This document shows positions 49,701-60,700 of a stretch of 64,000 bases of DNA, in pieces (position 1 is the first letter of the stretch; each line of letters starts with the position of its first letter). A model generated the notes under the pieces. That model was not told the DNA's origin and searched no databases. It worked only from the letters and a program-made list of their open reading frames with translations. The stretch spans positions 1 through 64,000 of the forward strand of contig CABJCJ010000012.1 of assembly GCA_902364065.1 (NCBI GenBank). The letters run 5' to 3'. Origin of the DNA: Veillonellaceae bacterium SB90 (GTDB lineage Bacteria; Bacillota; Negativicutes; Selenomonadales; Selenomonadaceae). Both the position numbers and the translations under genes were made by a program.

Positions 49701-50930
49701 TTATTTTGCCGGGAAGAATTCCTCGTGGATGGCATTGACGGCCTCTTTGAGCTGGGAGCCCTTGACGAGGCACGAAATGCTGATCTCGGACGTGCTGATG
49801 ATGTCGATGTTGATCTCAGCCTTCGAGAGTGCACCGAACATGCGGGCAGCGATGCCCGGGTTGCCGAGCATGCCGGCGCCAACGATGGAGACTTTCGCGA
49901 CGTCCTCCTCGATGAGCACGGCGATGGCGTTGAGCTTGTCGGCAACCTTGTCGACGACTTTCTTGGCCTGGCCGAGGTCATCGCTGGCGACCGTGAAGAC
50001 CATATCCGTCACGTTCTTCTCGATGTTGCGGATGCTCTGCACGATCATGTCGACGTCGATGTTGGCTTCCGCGAGCGCCGAGAAGATCTCATGGGCAATG
50101 CCCGGCGTGTTCGGGATGCCGAGTACGGCAATCTTTGCTACCTTCTCATCGTGTGCGACACCGCGAATGACAAAATCCTTATCTTCCATCGTATAGTCCT
50201 CCCTAATGATTGTGCCTGGTTTGTTCGTGAACGTCGAGCGTACATGGATTGGGATGTTGAAGAACTTGCCCATCTCCACGGAACGCGGCTGCATGACGCC
50301 GGCGCCGAGGCGAGCCATCTCGAGCATCTCGTAGTAGGTGATCTCCTTCATCTTGCGGGCATCCTTGACGATGCGCGGATCGGCGGAGTAGACGCCGTCG
50401 ACATCGGTGTAGATTTCGCAGGAATCGGCCTTGAGCGCACCGGCGAGTGCGACGGCCGACGTATCGGAACCGCCGCGGCCGAGCGTCACGGGGTCACCGA
50501 ATTCATCGGAGCCCTGGAAGCCCGCGACGACGACGATGTTGCCCTTGTCGAGTTCCTCGTGTACGCGCTTCGGCGTGATGTCGACGATGCGGCCCTTCGT
50601 GTGCACGGAATTCGTCTTCATGCCTGCCATCGGGCCCGTCAGCGAGATTGCCGGCTGACCGAGCGTCTTGAAGGCCATTGCGAGAAGGGCAATCGAAACC
50701 TGCTCGCCCGTCGTGAGCAGCATATCCATCTCACGCGTGTACTGGTACGGATCTTTCGTGATGCCCTCCGCGAGCGTTATGAGCTCATCCGTCGTATCGC
50801 CCATCGCGGATACGACCATGACAATCTGGTCGCCGGGCTGTTTCTCGCTCAGCACCCTCTTTGCCACATTCATGATTTTCTCTGTGGTAGCCACAGAACT
50901 GCCACCGAATTTCTTAACAATAAGCGCCAT
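49701..50930 (-). CDS. lysC: Aspartate kinase
   Basis: 409 residues. It phosphorylates aspartate, the first step toward lysine, threonine, methionine and diaminopimelate. Conserved pieces: LIVKKFGGSSVATTEKIMNV, TTGEQVSIALLAMAFKTLGQ, GRGGSDTSAVALAGALKADS, CEIYTDVDGVYSADPRIV, and two C-terminal ACT domains (VLGIPNTPGIAHEIFSALAE; VSIVGAGMLGNPGIAARMFG) for feedback control. GGGGGAG before ATG 50930 fixes the start. In-frame codons upstream are not protein-like. The short upstream gap is too small for a lysine riboswitch. Confidence 0.96.
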   Translation of the reverse strand: MALIVKKFGGSSVATTEKIMNVAKRVLSEKQPGDQIVMVVSAMGDTTDELITLAEGITKDPYQYTREMDMLLTTGEQVSIALLAMAFKTLGQPAISLTGPMAGMKTNSVHTKGRIVDITPKRVHEELDKGNIVVVAGFQGSDEFGDPVTLGRGGSDTSAVALAGALKADSCEIYTDVDGVYSADPRIVKDARKMKEITYYEMLEMARLGAGVMQPRSVEMGKFFNIPIHVRSTFTNKPGTIIREDYTMEDKDFVIRGVAHDEKVAKIAVLGIPNTPGIAHEIFSALAEANIDVDMIVQSIRNIEKNVTDMVFTVASDDLGQAKKVVDKVADKLNAIAVLIEEDVAKVSIVGAGMLGNPGIAARMFGALSKAEINIDIISTSEISISCLVKGSQLKEAVNAIHEEFFPAK

Positions 50931-51277
50931 GATTCTCCCCCTAAACATCATACCGGCACATCCGCCACAAACGGACAACGACGGTGTTTTGTCTGTTAAA
51001 GTGTTTAATCGAAACATATTATACAAGAATTTCCGCAGCCTGTCTACCAAAATCGGCAAATTTATGTAAAAATGTTTTCCGCAGAAAAACAAGCCGAAAT
51101 ATCAGCATTACATTTTCAAGAATTCTATACAGGAATACAAGTTAAAATGATAACATTTTCCACGATTTGCGCCACTATCGGACAAAAGTGGACATCCGTC
51201 CCATCCTATGGTAAATTGAAGGATGTGATCATCGTATCTCATTTCGTTTGTTTCTTATTTGAAAGGAGTGTCTCATC

Positions 51278-52582
51278 TTGCAGAAACGTCCCATCGGTGT
51301 CACGGAAAAGCTTCCGCTCATGGAAACCGTCCCGCTTTCGCTGCAGCATCTCTTCGCCATGTTCGGCTCGACCGTACTCGTGCCGATCCTCTTCAAGGTC
51401 AATCCGGCCACGGTGCTCTTGTTCAACGGCATCGGCACAATCCTCTACCTCGTGCTCTGCAAAGGCAAGATCCCGGCCTACCTCGGCTCGAGCTTCGCGT
51501 TTCTCTCGCCGGTCTTCCTCGTGCTCGCGCAGTACAGCTACGAAGCGGCGCTCGGCGGCTTCATCTGCGTCGGCGTCGTCTTCTGTCTCGTAGGCCTGCT
51601 CATTCGTGCGGTCGGCACGGGCTGGATCGATGTGATCTTCCCGCCGGCCTCGATGGGCGCGATTGTCGCGGTCATCGGCCTCGAGCTCATGCCGACGGCC
51701 GCCGGCATGGCGGGCCTTACGGGCGACAAGGCCGACACGACGACGATTTTCGTCTCCCTCATGACACTGGCCATCACGATCTTCGCGTCGGTGGCCTTCA
51801 AGGGCTTCCTCTCCATCATCCCGATCCTCATCGGCGTCGTCAGCGGCTACATCATCGCAGCCGTCTGCGGCCTCGTCAACTGGGAAATGGTCGAGAGCGC
51901 CCCATGGTTTGCACTGCCGACGTTCTACACGCCGACCTTTGATATGGGCGCCATCCTCATCATCCTGCCGGCCTCGCTCGTCGTCATCGTCGAGCACATC
52001 GGCCATCTCATCGTCACGGGCAACATCGTCGGCAGCGACCTCACGAAAGACCCGGGCCTCGACCGCTCCATTTTCGGCAACGGCCTCTCGACGATCATCT
52101 CGGGCTTCTTCGGCTCGACGCCGAACACGACGTACGGTGAGAACATCGGCGTGCTCGCCATCACGAAGGTCTTCTCGACCTGGGTCATCGGCGGCGCGGC
52201 TGTCTTTGCCATCATCCTCTCCTGCTTCGGCAAGCTCGCGGCTCTCATCCAGAGCATCCCGACGCCCGTCATGGGCGGCGTGTCGATGCTGCTCTTCGGC
52301 GTCATCGCGGCCTCGGGCATCCGCATCCTCGTCGAGGCCAAGGTCGACTACAACGATCCGATGAACCTCTTGCTGACTTCCATCGTCATGGGCATCGGCG
52401 TCTCAACGGCCAGCCTGACGATCGGCACGGTCAGCCTCAAGGGCATGTCGCTCGCGACGATCGTCGCCATCGTGCTGTCGCTCGCCTTCCGCCTCATCTC
52501 GTTCCTGCGCGGCGACGAAAAGCGCGTGCTGCCGGGCACGGAAGACGAGGCTGCGGGCATCTCGCAGGAGCCGAAGGCATGA
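51278..52582 (+). CDS. uraA: Uracil permease UraA
   Basis: 434 residues, about fourteen membrane helices, nucleobase:cation symporter-2 family. Hallmarks: LSLQHLFAMFGSTVLVPILF, YLGSSFAFLSPVFLV, IGLELMPTAAGMAGLTGDKA, VIVEHIGHLIVTGNIVGSDL (the substrate Glu/His helix), GFFGSTPNTTYGENIGVLAI and IPTPVMGGVSMLLFGVIAAS. It imports uracil for salvage. The start is TTG at 51278 with GAAAGGAG 10 nt upstream. TGGACA-17-TAAATT about 60 bp upstream may be its promoter. It overlaps the next gene by 4 nt. The pyr operon lies 2 kb away on the other strand. Confidence 0.94.
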   Translation: MQKRPIGVTEKLPLMETVPLSLQHLFAMFGSTVLVPILFKVNPATVLLFNGIGTILYLVLCKGKIPAYLGSSFAFLSPVFLVLAQYSYEAALGGFICVGVVFCLVGLLIRAVGTGWIDVIFPPASMGAIVAVIGLELMPTAAGMAGLTGDKADTTTIFVSLMTLAITIFASVAFKGFLSIIPILIGVVSGYIIAAVCGLVNWEMVESAPWFALPTFYTPTFDMGAILIILPASLVVIVEHIGHLIVTGNIVGSDLTKDPGLDRSIFGNGLSTIISGFFGSTPNTTYGENIGVLAITKVFSTWVIGGAAVFAIILSCFGKLAALIQSIPTPVMGGVSMLLFGVIAASGIRILVEAKVDYNDPMNLLLTSIVMGIGVSTASLTIGTVSLKGMSLATIVAIVLSLAFRLISFLRGDEKRVLPGTEDEAAGISQEPKA

Positions 52583-53466
52583 CCAGCTGGCAGGTGAAGC
52601 TTCCCGAAGGCGAAATCTGGCCGGCCAGACAGTACCTCCGCCAGGTGCTCGGCATCTCGGGGACGATCTGGAAGCGCATCAAGCATTCGGGGACGTTCAC
52701 GCACAACGGCGTGCCCGCCAACGCCACGCGCACGCAGGTCAGGAATGGCGATACGATCGCCTACGACATCCTGCGGCCGAGTGACATCGAGCCAGAGGAC
52801 CTGCCGCTTGATATCCGCTACGAGGATGATTTCCTCGTCATCGTCAACAAACCCGCGGGACAGCTCGTGCATCCGACGACGAAGGAAGCGCACGGCACGC
52901 TCGGCAACGCCCTGCTCGCCTGGTATGCGCGCCATGGCGAGCATCATGCCTTCCACCCCGTACACCGCCTTGACCGCGATACTTCAGGCCTCGTGCTCAT
53001 CGCGAAAGAACCGCAGGTGCAGTATCAGCTCACGACGGGCCGCGACGGCAAAAAAGCCTTCACGCGCGAATACCTCGCCCTGATTGAAGGCACGCTGACG
53101 CCTGCATCCGGCCTCATCGACGCGCCGATTGCGCGCGCGCTGCCGAGCATCATCCTGCGCAAGGTCGCACCGCCGCCAGAGGGCAAGGAAGCGCGCACGC
53201 ATTATGAGACGGTCAGGACGAACGGGAAACTCTCGCTCCTGCATCTCGTACTCGACACGGGCCGCACGCATCAGATCCGCGTGCACCTCGCGCACCTCGG
53301 GCATCCGCTCCTCGGCGACGACCTCTACGGAGGCTCATGCACGCTGCTTTCCCGGCAGGCCCTTCATGCCTGGCGATTGTCCTTCCGGCACCCCATGACA
53401 CACGAATTTGTCGTTGTCACCGCACCGCTGCCATCCGATATGCAGCGGATTGCCGCGGATTTTTGA
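52579..53466 (+). CDS. RluA-family RNA pseudouridine synthase
   Basis: 295 residues. A short S4-like N-terminal part (GTIWKRIKHSGTFTHNGVPA) precedes the catalytic domain with HRLDRDTSGLVLIAKEP, where the Asp of RLDRDTSG attacks uridine, and later GRTHQIRVHLAHLGHPLLGD. It modifies uridines in rRNA or tRNA; which one is unknown. The start ATG overlaps the uraA stop (ATGA), so translation is coupled. A few residues at the C-terminus are shorter than in RluD. Confidence 0.93.
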   Translation: MTSWQVKLPEGEIWPARQYLRQVLGISGTIWKRIKHSGTFTHNGVPANATRTQVRNGDTIAYDILRPSDIEPEDLPLDIRYEDDFLVIVNKPAGQLVHPTTKEAHGTLGNALLAWYARHGEHHAFHPVHRLDRDTSGLVLIAKEPQVQYQLTTGRDGKKAFTREYLALIEGTLTPASGLIDAPIARALPSIILRKVAPPPEGKEARTHYETVRTNGKLSLLHLVLDTGRTHQIRVHLAHLGHPLLGDDLYGGSCTLLSRQALHAWRLSFRHPMTHEFVVVTAPLPSDMQRIAADF

Positions 53467-53536
53467 CCAAGCACGCGATAGTTTCTATTATTTGCGCGCG
53501 AATGAGAAGATTTTCCGAAAAAATGGCGTTTCGCTA

Positions 53537-53565
53537 TACACCGGCCGTCTTTTCTATGCTATAAT
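53537..53565 (+). promoter_or_regulatory. Extended -10 promoter of the aldolase gene
   Basis: TGCTATAAT (TGN plus TATAAT at 53560-53565), with only TACACC at the -35 position 17 bp upstream, about 57 bp before the start codon. Confidence 0.55.
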
Positions 53566-53621
53566 GAAGTCAGTTCATAGTGTGTTTGTGAACATACACA
53601 ACTTTTAGGGGGTAATGAAAA

Positions 53622-54620
53622 ATGCCATTAGTTGGAACGAAAGAAATGTTCAAGAAGGCTTATGAGGGCGGTTTCGCCATCGGTGCTTTCAACATCAACA
53701 ACATGGAGATTGTACAGGGTATCACGGAAGCAGCTGCAGAGCTGAACTCCCCGGTTATCCTCCAGGCTTCCGCCGGCGCTCGCAAATATGCCAAGGGCCC
53801 GTATCTCCGTCACCTCGTACAGGCTGCCCTTGAGGTCAACGATATTCCTATCGCTCTGCACCTCGATCATGGTCCGGATTTCGAGACTTGCAAAGCCTGC
53901 ATCGATGATGGCTTCACGTCCGTCATGTTCGATGGTTCCAAGTATGAATTCAAAGAGAACATCAAGCGCACGCAGGAAGTTGTCGCTTATGCTCATGAGC
54001 ACAACGTCGTCGTCGAGGCTGAGCTCGGTAAGCTCGCCGGCATCGAGGATGATGTAAATGTTGCTGCTCACGAGGCAGCTTACACGCAGCCGGAAGAGGT
54101 TGAGGAATTCGTTCGTGAGACGGGCGTTGACTCCCTCGCCATCGCTATCGGCACGAGCCATGGCGCATTCAAGTTCAAACCGGAACAGTGCACGCGCAAC
54201 GCTGACGGCGTTCTCGTACCGCCTGAGCTGCGTTTCGATATCCTCGCTGAGATCGAGAAGAAGATCCCTGAGTTCCCGATCGTTCTCCATGGCGCTTCCT
54301 CCGTTATTCCGAAGTACGTCAAGATCATCAACGAGAACGGCGGCAAGCTCGACGATGCTGTCGGCATCCCGGAGGATCAGCTCCGCAAGGCTGCTAAATC
54401 CGCTGTCTGCAAGATCAACATCGACTCCGATCTGCGCCTCGCTATGACGGCTGGTATCCGCCAGCACTTCTTCGCTCATCCGGAGCACTTTGATCCGCGT
54501 CAGTATTGCGCTGATGGCCGCAACTACATCAAAGAGCTCGTTGAGCACAAGATCAAGGACGTTCTCGGTTCCGACAACAGCGCTGCTGGCATCATGGAGC
54601 TTGTCAACGCCAACAAGTAA
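53622..54620 (+). CDS. fba: Class II fructose-1,6-bisphosphate aldolase
   Basis: 332 residues. It splits fructose-1,6-bisphosphate into glyceraldehyde-3-phosphate and dihydroxyacetone phosphate. Zinc and substrate residues lie in PIALHLDHGPDFETCKACID, DDGFTSVMFDGSKYEFKENI, VVEAELGKLAGIEDDVNVAA, LAIAIGTSHGAFKFKPEQ, VLHGASSVIPKYV and VCKINIDSDLRLAMTAGIR. AGGGGGT precedes the ATG. Codon use differs from the neighbours: GCT (Ala) and CGT/CGC are strongly preferred, as expected for a very highly expressed glycolytic gene. It has its own promoter and terminator. Confidence 0.97.
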   Translation: MPLVGTKEMFKKAYEGGFAIGAFNINNMEIVQGITEAAAELNSPVILQASAGARKYAKGPYLRHLVQAALEVNDIPIALHLDHGPDFETCKACIDDGFTSVMFDGSKYEFKENIKRTQEVVAYAHEHNVVVEAELGKLAGIEDDVNVAAHEAAYTQPEEVEEFVRETGVDSLAIAIGTSHGAFKFKPEQCTRNADGVLVPPELRFDILAEIEKKIPEFPIVLHGASSVIPKYVKIINENGGKLDDAVGIPEDQLRKAAKSAVCKINIDSDLRLAMTAGIRQHFFAHPEHFDPRQYCADGRNYIKELVEHKIKDVLGSDNSAAGIMELVNANK

Positions 54621-54657
54621 TCTTCGGATTACCAAAGCTGCATAAGAGCAAAAAAGA

Positions 54658-54685
54658 GACTGTGTTTCGGCACAGTCTTTTTTTT
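54658..54685 (+). terminator. Terminator of fba
   Basis: GACTGTG, loop TTTCGG, CACAGTC, eight T. Confidence 0.93.
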
Positions 54686-54706
54686 GCGTGATCCTTTCAT
54701 TATTAT

Positions 54707-54753
54707 AAAAAGCGTCCCGCAAATTGGATTGCATCTCCAATCTGCGGGACGTT
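54707..54753 (-). terminator. Terminator of the pyr operon
   Basis: Read leftward: ACGTCCCGCAGATTGGA, loop, TCCAATTTGCGGGACGC, then T-run, just past pyrE. Confidence 0.92.
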
Positions 54754-54781
54754 TCAATATATAATCCGCTTTCGCCTGGAA

Positions 54782-55366
54782 TTACTTCTTGCCGGTGCTG
54801 CCTCTCTTGGTCATCGGGATGCCTTGCTTGCAGAGCGGGCACTCCTCGGGCTTGTACGTCTCGACCTCAAGATGCAGCAGAGCCGTGCACGGTACCTCAC
54901 CGAAGTTGACCTTGCCGCCGCTGCGGTCGACGAGCATACTGACGGCTACGGGGATGCCGCCGTTCTCCTTGACGACGTCGATGACTTCCTTGATGGAACC
55001 GCCCGTCGTGACGATGTCCTCGACGATCAGGCAGCGCTCACCCGGATGCAGGTGGAAGCCGCGGCGGAACGTCATCTTGCCGTTGACGCGTTCCGTGAAG
55101 ATGGCGCGCGTGCCAAGGGCCTTGCCCGTCTCATGGGCGAGCAGGATGCCGCCGGTCATCGGGCCAACGACCGTCTCGATATTGGCGTCCTTGAATTTCT
55201 CGGCCATGGCCTCGCAGAGCTGCTGCGTGTATTTGGGATGCTGCAGCACATTGAATTTCTCAACGTAATGCGGGCTGTGGAGTCCCGAGGTCAGCAGGAA
55301 ATGGCCATCCATGATGGCATTCGTCTTGACCAGGAGATCCTTTACTTCTTGTTCCGTCATTGTCAT
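54782..55366 (-). CDS. pyrE: Orotate phosphoribosyltransferase
   Basis: 194 residues. It joins orotate to PRPP to give OMP, step five of UMP synthesis. The PRPP-binding motif is CLIVEDIVTTGGSIKEVIDV. Other family segments are GHFLLTSGLHSPHYVEKFNV and VVGPMTGGILLAHETGKALG. The C-terminal tail carries two Cys (ECPLCKQG), as in related Firmicutes enzymes. Its start overlaps the end of pyrF by 4 nt. Last gene of the operon, followed by a strong terminator. Confidence 0.97.
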   Translation of the reverse strand: MTMTEQEVKDLLVKTNAIMDGHFLLTSGLHSPHYVEKFNVLQHPKYTQQLCEAMAEKFKDANIETVVGPMTGGILLAHETGKALGTRAIFTERVNGKMTFRRGFHLHPGERCLIVEDIVTTGGSIKEVIDVVKENGGIPVAVSMLVDRSGGKVNFGEVPCTALLHLEVETYKPEECPLCKQGIPMTKRGSTGKK

Positions 55367-56088
55367 GGTTTTACTGTCTCCATTTCTTTCAAGATTGCCT
55401 CTGCTGCCGCCCTGGGGTCTTCGGCGGCGCGAATCGGCCGGCCGATGACGAGGTGGCTCGCGCCATTTCGAAGTGCTGCCGCCGGCGTCGCAATGCGGCT
55501 CTGGTCATTCACGGCCGAGCCTGCAGGGCGCACGCCCGGCGTCACGATCAGGAAGTCCTCTCCGCAGGCCTCACGGATGAGTGCGGCTTCCTGCGGCGAG
55601 GCGACAACGCCGTCGAGGCCCGCCGCTTTCGCGAGCTTCGCGAGGCGCACGACCGCATCCTTGATGGGCAGCGTCTGGCCGACACCGTCCCAGTCTTCCT
55701 GATTGATGCTCGTGAGCACCGTGATGGCGATAAGCTTCGGGCAGGGAATCCCCTGCTCCGCCGCTGCCGCATGCAGGCGGTCGGCAGCCGTCTTCATCAT
55801 CGTGTAGCCGCCGCTCGCATGGACATTGAGGATATCGGCACCGAGGTTCATGAGAGAGCAGAGCCCTCCGGCCACGGTATTCGGGATATCGTGGAGCTTG
55901 AGATCGAGGAAGACATGCTTGCCCTCTTCGCGCAGCCAGGTCACGACCTCGCCGCCGACGCTGTAGAAGAGCTCCATGCCGACTTTATAGTATGAAACGC
56001 TGTCGCCGAGTTTCGCTACGAGTGCCTTCACATCCTCCATGGTGTGAAAATCGAGCGCGACGATCAGGCGGTCATCTGCTGCTGCCAT
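55363..56088 (-). CDS. pyrF: Orotidine-5'-phosphate decarboxylase
   Basis: 241 residues, TIM-barrel. It converts OMP to UMP, the last step of the pathway. The start is ADDRLIVALDFHTMEDVKAL. The catalytic Lys/Asp set lies in VFLDLKLHDIPNTVAGG, and the phosphate loop in LIVTPGVRPAGSAVNDQSRI and HLVIGRPIRAAEDPRAAAEA. It abuts pyrD directly (no gap) and overlaps pyrE by 4 nt. Confidence 0.97.
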   Translation of the reverse strand: MAAADDRLIVALDFHTMEDVKALVAKLGDSVSYYKVGMELFYSVGGEVVTWLREEGKHVFLDLKLHDIPNTVAGGLCSLMNLGADILNVHASGGYTMMKTAADRLHAAAAEQGIPCPKLIAITVLTSINQEDWDGVGQTLPIKDAVVRLAKLAKAAGLDGVVASPQEAALIREACGEDFLIVTPGVRPAGSAVNDQSRIATPAAALRNGASHLVIGRPIRAAEDPRAAAEAILKEMETVKP

Positions 56089-57021
56089 TCAGCGGCCCCC
56101 TTTCAAAAAGCCAGGATTGGCTTTGCCGATGAGCTCATCGATGCTCTTGAGCCCATGATTCTCCAAGTATGCGGCCAGACCGTCACAGATCTCCATCGTG
56201 ATGGCAGGGTCCGTAAAATTGGCCGTGCCGACGGCTACGGCGCTGGCGCCGGCGAGGAAGAACTCGACGGCGTCCTCGGCACTCGCGATGCCGCCCATGC
56301 CGATGATTGGGATGCGTACGGCCTGCGCGACCTGCCAGACCATGCGCACGGCCACCGGCTTGACGCAGGGGCCAGAAAGGCCGCCCGTGACGTTGCCGAG
56401 CACCGGCTGGCAGCGCTCGATGTCGATCTGCATGCCGAGCAGCGTGTTGATGAGCGAGATGGCATCTGCCCCCGCCTTCTCAACGGCCCGGGCCATGGCG
56501 ACGACATCCGTCACGTTCGGCGAGAGCTTGAGGATGACCGGCTTGCCGGTGCTGGCCTTGGCCGACCGCACGACGGCCGAAGCCGCCGCGGGATCCGTGC
56601 CGAAGACGATGCCGCCTTCCTTGACATTCGGGCAGGACACGTTGAGCTCAATCGCGGCCACGCCCGGCACATCGAGCAGGCGCGCAAGCTCCCCGTACTC
56701 CTCCACCGTGCTGCCCGAGATATTGACGATGACATTCATGCCATACGCGGCAATGCGCGGCAGGGTTTCGTTGAGGAAGGTCGCAACGCCCGGATTCTCG
56801 AGGCCGATGCAGTTGAGCATGCCCTGCGGCGTTTCCGTGATGCGCACGCCGTCGTTGCCGCGGCGCGGCTTCAGCGTCGTGCCCTTGACCATGACGCCGC
56901 CGAGGCGCGAGAGGTCGACGAAATCCGCGAATTCCTCGCCGAAGCCGAAGGTACCCGAGGCTGTCAGGACCGGGGTCTTCATCTCGATGCCCAAGAGGGT
57001 TGTATGCAGGCTTTCATCCAT
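56089..57021 (-). CDS. pyrD: Dihydroorotate dehydrogenase B, catalytic subunit (PyrD)
   Basis: 310 residues, class 1B dihydroorotate dehydrogenase. An FMN barrel oxidises dihydroorotate and passes electrons to PyrK. Features: [40 protein letters not shown], the catalytic Cys in [14 protein letters not shown], and [20 protein letters not shown] (FMN phosphate). The class 1B Cys base fits the PyrK partner next door, which shares one base with its start. Confidence 0.97.
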   Translation of the reverse strand: MDESLHTTLLGIEMKTPVLTASGTFGFGEEFADFVDLSRLGGVMVKGTTLKPRRGNDGVRITETPQGMLNCIGLENPGVATFLNETLPRIAAYGMNVIVNISGSTVEEYGELARLLDVPGVAAIELNVSCPNVKEGGIVFGTDPAAASAVVRSAKASTGKPVILKLSPNVTDVVAMARAVEKAGADAISLINTLLGMQIDIERCQPVLGNVTGGLSGPCVKPVAVRMVWQVAQAVRIPIIGMGGIASAEDAVEFFLAGASAVAVGTANFTDPAITMEICDGLAAYLENHGLKSIDELIGKANPGFLKGGR

Positions 57022-57788
57022 TACAGGAACACCTCCTCTGCCGGGAAGACCGGACCGTCCTTGCAGACCTTCTTGCGCTTGCCTTCCGTCGTGTCAATCG
57101 AGCAGGACAGGCAGGCGCCGAGGCCGCAGGCCATGCGCTTTTCGAGCGATACCTCACACGGGATGCCGTGCTCGCGGGCGATGCGCGCAATACCGCGCAT
57201 CATGACGTCAGGCCCGCAGACGATGATGGCATCGTATTTATGGTCCTCGAGGATCTTGGGCAGGTACTCCGTCGTGAAGCCCTTGAAGCCCAGCGAGCCG
57301 TCGTCCGTGGAGATGAACACCTCGCCGCAGAGCTCGTCAAAGAGATCTTTCCAGAAGACTTCTTCCTCGGAGCGGCCGCCGATGAGCACATCGCCTTTCT
57401 TCTGCATGGCTGCCGCGTAGTACAGGAGCGGCGAAAGTCCCATGCCGCCGCCGACGATCAGCGGATGTTCGTAGTCCATGTGGAAGCCGTGGCCGAGCGG
57501 ACCGAGGATGTTGACGACTTCACCGGGCATCAGGGCCGCGAGGGCTTTCGTGCCCTTGCCCACGACGCGGTAGATGAAGGCCACGCTGCCCTTCTTGCGG
57601 TCAACGGCAGCCACGCCGACGGGCCGGCGCAGGATGAATTCCCCGAGGGGGATGCGGAGCTGGACGAACTGCCCGGGCTCCGCAGCCTGTGCGACATCCG
57701 GTGCCTCGACGACCAGGAAGAACACGCGGGGCGCGAGTTCCTGCTGGGCGAGAATCTTGGCATCTCGAAGCATCTTAGGCAAGGTCAT
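57021..57788 (-). CDS. pyrK: Dihydroorotate dehydrogenase B, electron transfer subunit (PyrK)
   Basis: About 255 residues with an FAD domain ([20 protein letters not shown]), a nucleotide domain ([20 protein letters not shown]) and a C-terminal [2Fe-2S] site ([20 protein letters not shown], then VC). It relays electrons from PyrD to NAD+. I start at ATG 57788, which overlaps the end of carB by 14 nt. A later Met (MLRDAKI) is possible. It sits between carB and pyrD in the operon, the usual Firmicutes order. Confidence 0.95.
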   Translation of the reverse strand: MTLPKMLRDAKILAQQELAPRVFFLVVEAPDVAQAAEPGQFVQLRIPLGEFILRRPVGVAAVDRKKGSVAFIYRVVGKGTKALAALMPGEVVNILGPLGHGFHMDYEHPLIVGGGMGLSPLLYYAAAMQKKGDVLIGGRSEEEVFWKDLFDELCGEVFISTDDGSLGFKGFTTEYLPKILEDHKYDAIIVCGPDVMMRGIARIAREHGIPCEVSLEKRMACGLGACLSCSIDTTEGKRKKVCKDGPVFPAEEVFL

Positions 57789-60700
57789 CACCACCGCCCA
57801 CATAATCCTGGATGGCCAGCGAGTAAACGAGACGACGCTCGCGCATGAAGGTCAGCACGCGCAGGACTTCCCAGGCCGTATCGAGCGAGGTCAGGCAGGC
57901 GATGCCATGCTCAACCGTCGCGCGGCGGATGCGGAAGCCGTCCTTGGCGGAATGCTTGCCCTGCGTCAGCGTGTTGATGACCATGTTGATCTTGCCGTTC
58001 TTGATCATCTGGATGATGTCGGAGCTGCGCTCATGCACCTTGCCGACGACCTCGGCATCGATGCCCATGGACTGGATGGCTTTCGCCGTGCCTTCCGTGG
58101 CGACGATCTCGAAGCCGAGCTCAGAGAAGGCTTTGGCAAGCTGCTTCATCTCTTCCTTGTCCTTGTCGGCAACCGTGAAGAGGATGCAGCCCTTCGTCGG
58201 CACATTGATGCCCGAGCCGATGATGGCCTTGTAGAGCGCGCGGGCATAGTGATAATCGATGCCCATGACCTCGCCCGTCGACTTCATCTCCGGTCCGAGT
58301 GCGATATCGACATCCGTCATCTTCGCAAACGAGAAGACCGGTGCCTTGACGGCGACGTACGGCTTCGGCGGCACAAGGCCGGAGTGATAGCCGAGCTCCT
58401 TGAGCGTGTGCCCCATGGCGATGCGCGTCGCAATGCCCACCATGTCGACATTCGTGACCTTCGAGAGGAACGGCACCGTGCGCGACGAACGCGGGTTGAC
58501 CTCGATGATGTAGACCTCGCCGTCGACGACGACGAACTGGATATTGAGGAGGCCCTTGACATGGAGTGCCACGGCCAGGCGCTTCGTGTAATCGATGATC
58601 GTGTAGATGACCTTCGAGGACAGCGTCTGCGGTGGATAGACGGCGATGGAGTCGCCCGAATGGACGCCCGCGCGCTCGACGTGTTCCATGATGCCCGGGA
58701 TGACGACATCGACGCCATCGGAGATGCCATCGACCTCGACCTCCGTGCCCTGCATGTAGCGGTCGACGAGGACCGGATGATCCGGCGTGACCTTGACGGC
58801 GCGGCTCATGTAGTCGCGCAGCTCTGCCTCGTTGTAGACGATTTCCATGGCGCGGCCGCCGAGCACGTACGACGGGCGAACCATGACCGGATAGCCGATC
58901 TTGGCAGCACCCGTGACGGCTTCATCGAGATTCGTGACGCTGATGCCCTGCGGACGCGGGATGTGCGTCTGCGTGAGGACTTCGTCGAAGCGCTCGCGGT
59001 CCTCGGCGCGGTCGATATCATCGACGGACGTGCCGAATACCTTGACGCCGGCCTTCTGCAGGGACGCGGCGAGGTTGATGGCCGTCTGGCCGCCGAACTG
59101 GACGATGACGCCCTCCGGCTTCTCCTTGTCGATGATGTTGAGCACATCTTCCGTCGTCAGCGGCTCGAAGTAGAGGCGGTCGGAAATATCGAAGTCGGTC
59201 GATACCGTCTCCGGGTTGTTGTTGATGATGATGGCTTCGATGCCCATCTCGCGCAGTGCCCAGACGGAATGAACCGAGCAGTAGTCGAACTCGACACCCT
59301 GGCCGATGCGGATCGGGCCGGAGCCGAGCACGATGACCTTGCGCGCATTAGATACGCGGACTTCATCTTCCTCGGCGCGGAACGTCGAATAGTAGTACGG
59401 CGTCGCCGCCTCGAACTCAGCAGCACACGTATCAACCATCTTATAGGAAGGCAGGATGTTCATCGTCTTGCGCATCGTGCGGACGGCATCCTCCGTCTTG
59501 CCCGTGATCTCCGCAATCGAGTGGTCAGCGAGGCCGACGTTCTTGGCCGCGAGCATGAGCTTCGGCGTCAGAGCATCCTTGTCCTTCGCAAGCTCCACCT
59601 CGATGTCCGTGATGTTCTTGAGCTTGTTGATGAACCATTTATCAATCTTCGTGATGTCATGGATCTCATCGACCGTGGCCGCGCCGCGGCGCAGGGCCTC
59701 GGCGATGACGAAGATGCGTTCATCGTTGATGCGCTCGAGGTTCTTCTTGACACGCGCATCGTCCCACTCGTCCATCTTGTCCATGTGCAGGCGGTTGACG
59801 CCGATCTCGAGCGAACGGGCGGCCTTGAGGATGGCACCCTCGAAGCTGCGGTCGATGCTCATGACCTCGCCCGTCGCCTTCATCTGCGTGCCGAGCGTGT
59901 GGTCCGCATAGACAAATTTATCGAACGGCCAGCGCGGGAACTTGACGACGCAGTAGTCGAGCGCCGGCTCGAAGCAGGCCTTCGTCTTCTGCGTGACGGC
60001 GTTCGTGATTTCATCAAGCGTATAGCCGATGGCGATCTTCGCGGAAACCTTGGCAATCGGATAGCCCGTTGCCTTCGACGCAAGCGCCGAGGAACGGCTG
60101 ACGCGCGGGTTGACCTCGATGACGTAGTAGCGGTTGCTGTTCGGGTCGAGCGCGTACTGCGCGTTGCAGCCGCCCTCGATGCCGAGCTCGCGGATGATGC
60201 GAAGAGATGCACTGCGCAGCATCTGATACTCGTGATCCGTCAGCGTCTGCGACGGCGCCACGACGATGGAATCGCCCGTATGGACGCCGACCGGGTCGAA
60301 GTTTTCCATGTTGCAGACGGTGATGCAGTTGTCATTGCCGTCGCGCATGACCTCGTACTCGATTTCCTTCCAGCCGGCCACGCTGCGCTCGATGAGGACC
60401 TGGCCGATCATCGAATACGTCAGGCCCTTGATGACGATCTCGACGAGCTCTTCTTCATTCTCGGCGATGCCGCCGCCCGTGCCGCCCATCGTGTAGGCCG
60501 GGCGGACGATGACCGGATAGCCGATGGAGTTCGCGAATTCGACAGCCGACGTCACATCCTCGACGATCGTGCTCTCGGGGATCGGTTCGCCGAGCTTCTG
60601 CATCGTTTCCTTGAAGAGCTCGCGGTCCTCGGCCTTCTCGATGGCCTTGAGCGGCGTGCCGAGGAGCTCGACGTTGTATTTTTCAAGCACACCCTTCTCG

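Noticed and set aside
50931..51092. Possible lysine riboswitch before lysC
   Set aside because: The gap is too short and no L-box core or terminator/antiterminator pair is visible.
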